From the NCBI GenBank assembly GCA_964036155.1, contig OZ038422.1:69959201-70023200 (forward strand): a DNA stretch of 64,000 nucleotides, read 5' to 3'. Source of the stretch: Diploscapter coronatus. Its lineage: Eukaryota > Nematoda > Chromadorea > Rhabditida > Rhabditidae. Position 1 is the stretch's first letter. Each line of letters starts with the position of its first letter. Shown one piece after another: positions 10,196 through 21,088 of the stretch. Made by a program: the position numbers and the translations under genes. The notes beneath the pieces were generated by a model. The model was given only the letters and a program-made list of their open reading frames with translations. It was not told the origin of the DNA and made no database searches.

Positions 10196-11780
10196 ATGCC
10201 ACCTCCTCCAGAATTTTCGGCTCTGCTTTTGGATATCGAGGGAACTATTACGAGCATATCATTTGTCAAGGTAATTTTATATTCGCTTATTGAATATGAA
10301 AAAATATTCGCATTAGCAGGAACTTCTAATTTCGATTTCAAACTTTAAAAATAATAATTCCGAATTCAGATCGTGAAGGTTTCCAATTAGTCTCTAAAAT
10401 ATCGAAATAAAATTACTCAGAATCGAGATTAAAGATTGGATATGCGAACATTCTTTCATTCAAGCACCTTTTAAGGATCAATTATTCCCCTACGCTTATG
10501 ATCACGTCGGGCGATATCTACAGGAGCACTTTGAAGATGACGGCTTGCAGGGGATCATCTCAGACTTGAGGGGACTGGCCAAGGAACAATCGCTGTTGGA
10601 TCCCGACCAAGTCAGGTTAGATTTAGATTTTTTTCTTGAAAACAATTGTTTTTTACTAATTGAATGAAAAATAAAATTTATTTTTATAGAGCATTTGGAA
10701 TTTCAAAAGCAATCTAAATTGAAACTCGTCTCACGAGGTCATATTTTTTCATGTTATACTTGTGTAATCAAAAAGATAAATAATTGAACATTTTTGAACA
10801 TTAGGAGTCATAAATTGCATAAACTTATTCGTTTAGAATTGTTCGCGACGATAAAGCTGGAGCGATTGAAGATTTAGTCCATAATGTGAGGCATTGGATA
10901 AACACTGATAAGAAGGTGAGTTGCTAAGACTACTTTTTTCTTTTCATATATGAGTTCCATAGTTGACGGCGATGAAGGCTTTGCAAGGACTGATTTGGGA
11001 AGAAGCATATCGCAGAGGGGATGTCAAGGGGCAGTAAGCACTTTTCGTGTAATTTTACAATTCTATTAATTGCTTTGATTTCAGTCTCTATCCTGATGTG
11101 TTGCCGGTGCTTGAATTGTTGTGCAAACGCTCTCCTCCAACTCCAATTTACATTTACTCGTCCGGATCTGTTCATGCACAGAAACTCCTCTTTACGCATT
11201 CCATTAGTGGTGACATCACTGGGGTGAGTATTTGAGAATTGCAGCCTGGAAACCAATTTTGATATTTTAAAGAAAAAATTTTCCTAACAAAAGTTTCTGA
11301 AGTGCAAAACGATGTTCACGTTCCCCGTCTGAATCGTCGCCCGTCAGCACTTTTTGACTTCAAATTTGTGATCGACATCATAAAATACTCCCTTGGTTTA
11401 AAAATAAGCCAAATCAGAGGCGGACGCTTCAAAAACTTCCCTTGTAAGACAAATAAATGGAGATAGAAAATAAACTTGCAGAAATTATCCGGCTACTTCG
11501 ACACGAATGTTGGACTCAAAGGAGAAGCTGAATCATACAAGAGCATCTGCAGGCAGATTGGACGAGATGCGTCTGAAGTTCTATTTCTGACCGATGTCGA
11601 AGCTGGTTTGTTGATAAATATCGTTTAAAAATTCAAGATAAATGATCTGATTCAGAAGCCCGCGCAGCGAATGAGGCAGGACTGCAAGTGCGACTGGTTG
11701 TGCGCCAGGGAAATGCGCCTTTGAGTGAAGAGGCGAAGAAGGATTTCACTGTCATTCATACTCTAGATGATATTATTTGA
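10196..11780 (+). CDS. ENOPH1: Enolase-phosphatase E1
   Basis: Bifunctional HAD-family enzyme of the methionine salvage pathway, cytosolic: it enolises 2,3-diketo-5-methylthiopentyl-1-phosphate and then removes the phosphate. Seven exons: 10196-10270, 10476-10615, 10837-10915, 10963-11033, 11085-11223, 11482-11605, 11656-11780. They give 250 residues; the family is about 260. HAD motif I is LLLDIEGTIT with the nucleophile Asp and the D-x-E form typical of E1. Motif II is YIYSSGSVHAQKLLF, and motif III with the acidic pair is FLTDVEAE. FPYAYDHV near the start and GLIWEEAYRRGDVKG mid-protein are also E1-like. Start is the only ATG before DIEGT. An AATAAA-like signal (TAATAAATT) lies near 12078. 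Confidence 0.93.
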
Positions 11781-12360
11781 TCGCTGATTAGAGATTTTGC
11801 TAGACAATTTCAATAGTTTGACAAAATCAAGGCTCGAAATTTGGAAAAATCAACTCTTGTATCGTTAATTATTTTTCGACGTTGCAGAATTTTATCCAAT
11901 TTCCATTTACCTAATATTTTTCTTATTGTACAACACAAAAAATCATTTGAAATTTATTAACAGCAGTATAACTTATTCTGAAGAGAAAATCTCCTTCTCA
12001 AAATTCGTTTATCCCATTTTAAAATTTCGAGCTCTGATTTTCATCACTTTTCAAATGCTTTGTGATTCAATTTTACGTGTAATAAATTATTAGATTACTT
12101 TTATAGTTAGTTAGTTACACACAAAAATACAGCTAGGGACTTGCTAGTTCTAAACCTATTCACATTTGTGTCTTTATCGAGGTGTTTCTTTATCTGTCTG
12201 CACCCACATTTATCCCCCTCCTCAAGTCTGCTTCTCCTCAAAAATGCATGAGCTTTCTCATCCTCCCTCTCTTTGCATTGCTCTTCGCACTTCGCCTCTT
12301 TCCTTTTTTCTTATTTTCCTTTCTTCCAAGTTCAGTCTGCTACAATACCATTAACTTTCT
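11781..12360. other. Spacer between ENOPH1 and mec-9
   Basis: AT-rich, then pyrimidine-rich on the + strand from about 12170. Overlapping hydrophobic open frames here (12166-12487) are produced by the CT-rich sequence. It ends at the mec-9 start. Confidence 0.45.
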
Positions 12361-15300
12361 ATGCTATTTGAATCTACTTTACTTATTCTATCTTCCATTT
12401 TTACTATCATCTGCAGCAAGGATGAGCCTATTTTCATACGAAGTATGTTTCGTTATCAAGAATTGGGATGATGAAATGACATTTTAGATCCAGAAGATAG
12501 ATGTGTAGACGACGTAGATCCAGGTCCATGTCAGCATTATCAGGTTGGAGATTTTGTGGTCATGAAAGCTAATAAATCAGCAAAAATAAAACCATAGAAA
12601 TTGCTAAAACTGTAGTTTCTTCGAAAGGTTGCGCCGTTGCACATTTTGACAACGATTCCCAGATGTCACTAATTCAAAAATTGAGACCCTTCGAGAAAGT
12701 TCGGAAGATTTCGTTAGAATAGACCAAACGTCATCAGTTATCTTACCAAATTCAACGGTAGCTTTTCAGACGAAATGGTTTTGGGATAAACAGGACGAAA
12801 CGTGCAAGGAGTTTCACTATGGAGGGTGTATGGGCAATTCGAACAGGTTCCACAGCCGACAGGAATGCATCAAGATGTGCAGATACAAAATGTTCAACCC
12901 TGTTGCCGTTCCAGGTTATTATTATTATTTCGTTCATTTTTCCTTTTCATGGAATAGAATTTTATTTATTACGTATGCAAAATCACATAAAAAATAATGT
13001 CAAACTGTTCAGATTTGTGCCTTCTCGAGCCAGCTCAAGGCTTCTGCGGAGATGAAAGGGCAGGTCAGTGGTGGTTCTACTTCAACTCTGAGACAGGAAC
13101 TTGTGAGAAGGTATAAAAATTAAGAAAAAAAATCAAATCATGCAATATTTGCTTTCAGTTTTTCTACTATGGCTGTGGAGGGAATGACAATAAGTTCTAC
13201 AGTTTGCACATGTGCAGGAAGGTTTGCGCCGAGCGACTATCGCCACAAATTGGTATGCATTGTTTTAATTTACTTTTTCTTTTTTTTTTTTTAAATTCAA
13301 TGTACAAAGTATTGATAGTTTTTATCTAACCTCCTAAAATTTATCTCCAGTTTACACTGATAATCAGATCTAGGGAGGACTTAAGGCAGGGTGGTTGTGC
13401 GACCTACCCCCATAGATTTTGTTCGTCCGACGAAAATGCTCCCTAGGTCTGGACGTGTTTGACTGACTATAAAAGGGCTACGCATAACAGAATTAAAGTA
13501 TAATGAAATGTTCAGCTTGCGATCAATGCGACATTCGCACATCATTCTGTAAGTCGCATGGGAAGTACAACTACACTTGTGAGTGTAGAACTGGATATGA
13601 GAAAACTGCCTATGGCGAATGTGTTGGTGAGTTAAAACTGACAAAATAAGAAGCAACACGATGAAATTGACAGATATCGACGAATGCAGAGGGTTCACAG
13701 CGGTTTGCGATAAGAATGCCTGGTGCACGAACACAGTCGGAGGATATACTTGTGAATGCATGGCTGCTTACAGAGGGACGGGAAAACATTGCACTTATGT
13801 TGGACTGGGCAAGTTGATATTTATTTTGATGAATGATAATTTGCGAGTTTTCATGATTTGTATCAATTTGCAATATTTAGAAATTTGGTTTACTGATCAT
13901 TATAGTTGAAAAAGTGAATAATGATCTTCTCAATATTTATTCCGTGAAGATCAGCCTTTCTTGACTAATGATCTCTCTTGAATCTACAGTGTTTGGATAA
14001 AGTTATTAAAAGTTACACATTTACGATATTTTCCTCTAATTTTAGGCCGAGCTTCCGTTGACTGTCGAGACTGCAGCCCTCAAGCGACATGTCAGAGTGG
14101 AATATGCCAGTGCAAGGAGGGGTACCAGGTAGGGTTGGACGGGAATTTTCGTCCGAGGCAGCATTTCTTTCTCAGCTACACGCGTGTTCTCTTTTTCGTT
14201 CGCCCAATTTTCATTCCGTTCCATTTCAAAACCGGAAATTAGGCGAGCAAGAAAGGAGAGAAGGGGAGAGAGCGCTCGTGGAGCAGAGAAAGAGAGACAC
14301 TCTCTCGGACGAAAACTCCCGAACGCCCCTATACCAGGGTGATGGATTCAACTGCACCGGTACATTTCATCTTTAAAAATCTACAGTATATACAAAAGTT
14401 TCAGATGTAAATGAATGTCTGAAAATGCCGCACGTTTGTGACAAAAACGCTGAATGCATAAATCGCGAAGGATCCTTCATTTGCACATGTCTCGAAGGGT
14501 ATGCGGGAAATGGGTATAACTGCACGTCTTCTAAAAGTAAGTTTTTACTCGATACATATTTATTTCATCGTTTAGAATTTAAAAATATTGCTAGATTGAC
14601 TTTTCTGAATCGATAAATGCTAATATTGTTTTAATCGATAGCGCTTTTGTGCCACACTATATTCCAATTTATGATTTCTCAAAACCTCTAGTTATCAGTG
14701 GTAATTTATGAGTAATTGAGAATTTTCAGATGCCTGTCTGGACAAATTCGACCATGGCTACACGGACACTTGTGGAAAGGAAAATTGGAGACCTCACTTC
14801 TACTTTGATCATCAGACACGCATGTCAGTCTTTGGTATAATAGTTGAAAAAAACTACTTTAACAGGTCCTCTTTCCAAATATTTTCTGATATCACAACAT
14901 TTATTTGATGGAATAATGCAAGATTTTTTCACCAAATCCATAAAAATACCTTCTAATTTTCAACGAAATACTGATTTTTAAGGTTAACCCAGTTCAAACA
15001 CCGCTTATTTGAAAGTTCACATATTTCCCTCCGTATTGACGCAATTTCTTTTCAAAATAGTTTGAGTTATGTGGTCGTTGAGATTCATAAACTTTCAAAG
15101 CAAGTCAAAGTGGCACACAATTCCTATTCTATTTCAGGTGCTCGCAATTCTGGTGAGTCATAGAGGAATTCTGCAGAGTTGCAGGAATTCATGGTCGATT
15201 GGGTCAAAGCAGACACAATACAAAGACCAACGGAATGAATGAGGATGACTTTTAGATTTAGGGAGGACTTACGTCAGATATCAAGGAGATTCCCACGCAA

Positions 15301-18300
15301 TATTTTTAACAATTATTTGGTTTATTTCAGCTCTGACGTAAATCCTCCCTAAACAACCTGATTATTGTTTGGCGATTTGCAGGTACGATGGCTGCCAGGG
15401 CAGATCGAGGAATATCTTCTCGGAACACGAGACTTGTCTGACTATGTGCGAGGAAACAAATGTACTGACGCGAGCAGGTAGAGATTTTTGACAGTAGATT
15501 ATTGTTATGGATAGGTTTGTTGACTAATTTATGAAGTTACTTTCTTCTGAATCCTTTTGCCCAAAGCGAGTATTTTCAATTCGCTCAACGACCTCTTTTG
15601 GCCTGTGTGGTTCTCTGCTTTTCGGTCCAAGTCCGACCACTTTGATCGCACTTTTTGCTCAGTTTTCTAGCCTTGCCTTTCCACATTGCGCATTGCCTGC
15701 TTCACTGCTCGTGCAGATTTATCCCAGCTAACTCCTGGTCCTGCAATTTGACTGCATTTCCCCACTTTATTCACATGAATCAAGCATATTTTCACGGAAA
15801 TCTAAATTCTTGCGTATATGTGGCTGCAATGACTCAATCTCTCTAGTTTAGATTAGTTGCATTTCCTTCTATTGGACAAGTCTAGTCAAGAAATATTTTC
15901 AATATCTCTTACCATTCCCATCAGTTTTTCGAGTATTTCCATATCGGCAAAAATGTCATCGAACCCAATGCTAGTTTGTCTGACTTTATTACCAGAAGAT
16001 ATTTTCGTATTTTCGAAGTTTCCCCCCTCGCTAAATCAAGACTTATTTTGTCGGTAATTCGATTCGAAGTGCATCTCTCAAAAAAAAATCTCTGATCAAA
16101 TTTATGGTTGATTTGTTGGTTTGGGTGGTTTTTAGCGAATGGGAGAATGAATTCCATCGGGACCTCATTTGGTGACTTTCACATTTAGCTGTTAGAGTGT
16201 GGATGACACAACATAACAACAACAGCGAGAAAACGGAAGATAGGGCAGGCAGATAGCTCGACTTGTGCACTCCAATAATGCAACGAGGAAGTAGAAACGG
16301 GGTGTCTGTATATCATCTTCCTAGATCCTTAAGTGATTCCTCTCCATCCTCCAATTTCTGGCCCTATCCATGCTCCTATCCCCTCTCCATCCCTATTCGT
16401 TTCCCATTTTGTGCAGAGATTTGTCGTCTCCTCTTCTATCCCTTTTTTCTCTTAGCTTTTCTGATGTTGTGCTTTCTTGGCCTCCCTTCGGGACTTGCCG
16501 CCTCCCTCCATTCTTCCCTTCATTCCTTGTCTTCCATCCTCCCTTTTCCATCTTTCCATTCATCCACATTCATCCACTGCCGCAACCCCGCAATCAATGC
16601 CATGCTCGTCTGTGTGAGCATCGTCTGATTCCAGATGCCCCTGTCTTCGTCTCCATCATCCATCTGCAATCGCAGGATCTGTCAATCTAGCGACTCAGCT
16701 CCATCTACCTCCCAACATGTCTGCCAATGTGGACAGTATTCCTCTGACCTTCAAGCCTTGCACCTTCACTCACACACAGTCAGTCCGGCTTCACTCTGCC
16801 TCGGCCTCCTGCAGCTAATTTCTGCCGCATTTCCACTCGATTTCCGGATTTTCCTAATCTTCTGCAACATTTCCTCCATATATTCTCGTTCAGAGAGCTG
16901 CTGGGACCTATTTGATGTCAACTATAGGAACCAATGCTTGAACGGTGAGTCAGACTTGAACTTTTGACATTTTGGGCGCCCAACAAGTTCTTGTATTCCG
17001 AATTAAACGTATTTATGCTCCCCCAATACTATTTTGGTCAATGATTGTTGAAAATAGCATTAAAGTGAACATTTCTAGTTCTTAAAGTTCTCGAAAAATA
17101 TTAGATTACCTTAGAAAGGAAAGAACCTTTTACTTGAAAAGCGTTTTCTCGTTATCATTCAACCATCTTGAAAGCGTTATGGGAGCTTTCCTTATAAAAA
17201 GGTTTGAATAATGTATTGATGCAAGGCGATGCAAGTAGGGCATAAATCTTCACATCTTGCAGGTCGATGGGAGCAGCGCTATTACTTTGACCATGCTTCG
17301 CTCACTTGCAGGCAATTCTGGTACGATGGATGCAGGTCCGTTCATAGCTTCGTTTCATCTACAAGATGTTTCAACAACTTGAACAATTTCATAAATTGAA
17401 AAAAGCCTTATTTGAGCTGCTAGGAGTTTTGTTAAGATTTCTTCTTCTTTGAAAACTCGTCTGTCTTTGAAACAAATATTCTATTAAAAAAACTAGTAAC
17501 TTGGTTTTTCGTCATTTCGTTACGTCATACAAAATAATGCGGAAATAAAATTTCGTTATCACTGTCTACCCTAACCTAGTAACCTAGTGAAGCGTTTTCA
17601 ACATAGCGAAATTGAGAAAAATTCAAATTGCCGAAAAAATATCTCAAACTTTTTGCTATTTTTATAGGAAAAACTAACGTTTAAAATTATTAAAACTTAT
17701 CTATGATTTAGCACCCAGTAATGATGCAATAATTTGTTCAGAAGTGATTCCCGCAATATATTCGATGACGCGCTGACTTGTCAATGGCTCTGTGAAGCAC
17801 AGCCAATGTATAAATCGAGTAAGTCAGTATATATTTTAGAAAGAAAAAATAAGCTACATTTTAGTTGACAAAAGATTTTAAATAGTTTGAATTTCTTTAA
17901 ATTTCAGCTATTTTTTCGAATCTCGGATAAAATATCTACTCTTTCATAATAATTTTGAACCAACTGATTTATGACAATCGAATGGAAATGCAATAATTTC
18001 AGGAGCATGTTTGGAAGATTTTGACGAAGGGTACAAAGGAGAATGCAATGGAGGAAGATGGCGGCAACAGTGGTATTTCGATAAGAACATCAAGGTTAGT
18101 AGGCATATTTTTCCGGCGATTTGTAAAAACATAATGACGAAACACAACAGAAATTGATGACAACTTGGATTAGTAGCACGTATTCATGAGGGAAATAGTA
18201 TAGAGAAAGGGTAGGGTTTCTTTTCTCACACTATTTCTTCTGGTGACTGCGGCTATATGCTACTTTTCCAAATTTCCATTAATCTCTATCATGTTTCGTC

Positions 18301-20618
18301 ATTACGTCGAATACAGGCTGTCAGTTTTTCCTTCACTTTTTAAAACTTTCCATATTTCTTTAACTTCTATCAAGAAATGTTTAGCGCTGTGTTGCATTTT
18401 GGTACGACGGATGTCGCGGGCAAAGTCAAAATATTTTCCAGGACGAAATGACTTGTCTTGCAGCTTGTGAAAATCCATCCAAGAAAGATCGTAAGTAGAA
18501 ATTGGTCATAAAAATCATTTTATGAAACCATAAATTATAGCTCGAAAACCTTGGCACAATAGGGACAAGTTCAAGATGAAGGAAATCCTAGGCGATATTT
18601 ACAGTGAGTTTGTACCGTTATTAAATTCATCATCGATTGTTCATAAACACGTTTTGCGAAAAAAAATCGTTGGAAAATTTGCAGTTTTCATAAGAAAAAG
18701 AAATCTTTCTCGCTTAAACAACTACTTTTCTAAAATCTAGAACCGAATCACACGGACAAATGTTTGGATGACGACCCCTGTCAGAATAACGGAACATGCA
18801 TTTACGTGTGGAAGACTGATATGTACTACTGTAAGTGCAAACCCGGGTACATCGGCAAGGAATGCCAGACGCGGATTGGTGAGATATGAGAAATAGAAAG
18901 AAAATGAAATTCCTGCTTCTAGCATTCGATCCCTGTTCTTCTGATCCATGCAAGAATGGAGGTAGCTGTCAGATGGTCGAGCCAGAAATCGAAGGGGAGA
19001 AACCCACATTCGAATGCTACTGCTCTCCGGGTAGGAATGTGAACGAAGACCAAAATAGAATAATGCTTTTCAGGCTTCGGAGGTCCAACCTGTGATCAGC
19101 GACCGTGCGATACGAATCCGGTAAAGTTTTCATGTCGCTGATTTCTTTTACATTTTTAGGGATTTTCTTTCAATATTTGACTTTTCAAATTAATACTCAT
19201 GCAAAAATCCGAAAAAAAAAACATTTTTTTGTTGTTAAAATTTTTGAAAATGTCTGGATTTAAATCAAATAAGTAAATCTTTCAGTGCAAAAATAATGGA
19301 ACCTGTCGGACAACAAGGGCGTTTAGCAGTTATTTCTGCGATTGTCCGCCAACCTTCGGGGGGAAAAATTGCGATATCGCAATCGGTTCATCCCCGCCTG
19401 AAGATAGATATTACAATAACAAGAACATGGAATTGATATCGAGCGGGAAGGAGCAGTGGATTGCGCAAATGAGGGAGAAATTTAAGGCATCTGGAGGTGG
19501 GTATTGTCCTGTTTTGAGGAGATTCCCCAATCCGTGCAAAGTGTGTATTGGTGCATTGGCAGGACTGTACGGGAACGATATACATTCTTCGGCTACGGAA
19601 TCATCTTTTTTAACAAGACTATATTAGATTATTTTTTATAGAAATAGTGAGATGAAATGCTTATTTTCATCAGACCTAGGGGAGAACATTAGTCGGACAT
19701 TTCTGTGACCCACTAACACCCTATAATATTTTCTTCAGTATTATATCCCTGACCTGAGAACATCACAAAAAGTTGCCTTGCCAATGATGATGCCATAATG
19801 CAAATTTTGTTTTTGTAACATAACCCTCCTATACATTTTGAGTCTGACTCATATTTTCCTAGATCTGATATTCATAACTTTCTCAATACCAAAAATCTGC
19901 ATTCGAAATAAGGCGATAATGCAATTGTTACAGGTCTGACAACTGGAGGTGCAAGTGCAGGACAGAAGCCGAGTGCAGATGAGGCTGGAAAGGAAACTGC
20001 AGGTGCAGGTGGAGATATGAAAGGAGGGCACATCGTTATGACCATTGCTGATGCGCCTTATAAAGGTAGTTTTTATTCGAAAACATTTATCGATTATTAG
20101 TTGTGACAAGGCTGATATTCAGTTATCTACATTTTAAGTTTCGTATGAGAATATATAGGGTGCGCGAAAAGGTTAAGCCGCTAAGGATAGCCCATATCTT
20201 ATTATCTTCGTCAACTAAAACTTACTATTTTCAAAATTCACCATATTCAGTTGAAGAGATGTTCACACATCGAGTTTTCTTATTTTAATGAAACGTTGAA
20301 TTCAAGACTAATTAGCATAAATCAGCTAACCAATTTTAGATCCCGCAACGAAGAAACGAGAAAGGGAAGAGCGGGAAAAAGAGGCTGCGGAAAAGTTGGA
20401 GAAGGAAAAAGAAGAAGAGGAAATGAAACAAAAGGCCATTGAAGAGGCGAAAATGGAAGAAGAACGACTACAAAAGGAAAAGTAGGGATTGATTATCGAT
20501 CTGTTATTGATTGATGGTTTACAGAGAATTGATGGAACAACAAATGGGAGGCTCTTCTGCAAATCTATTTTGCTGGAAATATGTTATAGTCATGATTATC
20601 TTATTGCTGCTATCGTAA
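12361..20618 (+). CDS. mec-9: MEC-9 orthologue, Kunitz/EGF extracellular protein
   Basis: Extracellular protein; Caenorhabditis MEC-9 is needed for touch-neuron mechanosensation. 26 exons: 12361-12442, 12488-12543, 12770-12914, 13013-13110, 13159-13252, 13516-13626, 13674-13808, 14046-14128, 14338-14359, 14405-14536, 14730-14823, 15138-15152, 15383-15477, 16894-16944, 17263-17335, 17742-17818, 18003-18094, 18385-18490, 18541-18603, 18741-18878, 18923-19030, 19074-19120, 19286-19496, 19934-20065, 20340-20481, 20525-20618. The product is 831 residues. Order: signal peptide 1-19; Kunitz at about 32-85 and 97-155; four EGF-like at 160-316, two calcium-binding (DIDEC, DVNEC); Kunitz at about 321-380, 390-450, 455-515, each with FWYDGC or YGGC cores; three EGF-like at 545-675; Glu/Lys-rich coiled coil 755-805; a hydrophobic C-terminal stretch VIVMIILLLLS. 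The Kunitz/EGF/Glu-rich set and length match MEC-9. Intron 7 is GC-AG (G|GCAAGT). The 15-base and 22-base exons are notable. Confidence 0.9.
13365..13453. mobile_element. MITE family A copy 2, in mec-9 intron 5
   Basis: Ends CAGATCTAGGGAGGACTTAA (left) and CAGACCTAGGGAGC (right, other strand). The left 60 bases match the element at 5690, including GCGACCTA-CCCCATA. No matching 8-base flanks were found, and the right half (GACGAAAATGCTCCCTAGGT) is unlike copy 1, so this copy is rearranged or internally deleted. Confidence 0.6.
14130..14331. mobile_element. Introner-like element forming mec-9 intron 8
   Basis: A MITE that is the intron. Inverted ends read TAGGG....CGGGAATTTTCGTCCGAG (left) and TAGGG....CGGGAGTTTTCGTCCGAG (right, other strand), 23 of 28 bases alike. 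TACCAGG is duplicated at 14123-14129 and 14332-14338. The donor (CAG|GTAGGG) uses the last G of the first copy plus the first T of the element; the acceptor (TACCAG|G) lies in the second copy. Splicing out 14129-14337 gives TAC CAG|GGT GAT, the GYQGDGFNC core of an EGF domain, with no base gained or lost. Confidence 0.88.
15257..15353. mobile_element. Short MITE family A relative, in mec-9 intron 12
   Basis: 22-base inverted repeats at 15257-15278 and 15332-15353, one mismatch: TTTAGGGAGGACTTACGTCA start on the left and the same with GATTTACG on the right. Total 97 bases. The TAGGGAGGACTTA core is shared with the copies at 5690 and 13365. Flanks show no clear duplication. Confidence 0.7.
15478..16893 (+). 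other. Long pyrimidine-rich intron 13 of mec-9
   Basis: 1.4 kb intron, by far the longest of the gene. From about 15540 the + strand is rich in C and T with many long spurious open frames (for example 16263-16628). No repeat or exon recognised. In Caenorhabditis mec-9 makes a second, shorter transcript; an internal promoter here is possible but only inferred. Confidence 0.5.
18190..18240. repeat. Imperfect inverted repeat in mec-9 intron 17
   Basis: GGAAATAGTATAGAGAAAGG on the left and GAAATAGTGTGAGAAAAGAAA (other strand, first 20 bases considered) on the right make an imperfect hairpin. The GAAATAGT core recurs at 25353, 25411, 35874 and 46941. Confidence 0.4.
19671..19867. mobile_element. 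hAT-like MITE, family A copy 4, in mec-9 intron 23
   Basis: Ends CAGACCTAGGGGAGAACATT and, on the other strand, CAGATCTAGGAAAATATGAG, both followed by an AGTC(G/A)GAC block. Flanked by ATTTTCAT (19663-19670) and ATATTCAT (19868-19875), 7 of 8 bases alike, again the hAT target length. Size (197) is nearly that of copy 1 (193), so these two probably represent the full-length element. Confidence 0.72.
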
Positions 20619-20796
20619 GCTATTATAGTTTCGCAATTTATCAACTCATAGCGGATTTTATGCCTGATGATGGTTATTAGACTCTATATTGAGAATATTA
20701 GCACTTCTTATGGATATTTAAATGTCAAAGATCTACTATTTTATCATTTAAGAAACTGCATTTTCTGAATTTTCGAATCATATCTTTCAGATTCAT

Positions 20797-21013
20797 ATGC
20801 ATAGATATTTGATAGCTTTTCTATGGTTAGTATTGATGCTAAGGCTTGAAAACACTCATCTTCAAGCTGAACATTTGATTCTCGATAACAATTGCACGCG
20901 CGCATTCCTCGAATACGGTTATCTTACTGTCTGCACATATTTCTATGCCATATTTGTAAGTGGAACTATTCATTTTTCATTCTCATTCATTATTACAGAC
21001 ATTTTTGATTTAA
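20797..21013 (+). CDS. Possible tiny secreted or membrane peptide gene
   Basis: Two exons, 20797-20955 and 20999-21013, joined by a 43-base intron with a GTAAGT donor and TTACAG acceptor, would give 57 residues. A strong acceptor (TATCTTTCAG) ends nine bases before the ATG, as at trans-spliced starts. The N terminus YLIAFLWLVLML looks like a signal peptide or anchor. Two further Cys follow (DNNCTRAF, VCTYF). AATAAA lies shortly after the stop (about 21030). No family recognised. It could instead be chance sequence or an alternative 3' end of mec-9. Confidence 0.35.
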
Positions 21014-21088
21014 ACTTAAAATTGGAAAAATAAATGTTTGAATTTGGCGAGATTCACATATTTACATTCACACATTCCATTGCTCGAA

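Noticed and set aside
12166..12487. Hydrophobic open frames as a mec-9 signal exon
   Set aside because: Frames do not join exon 2 in phase; the ATG at 12361 gives a signal peptide and correct phase.
16263..16967. Three overlapping + strand frames of 106-121 codons
   Set aside because: Pyrimidine-rich mec-9 intron 13; no conserved motif and no use in the in-phase exon chain.
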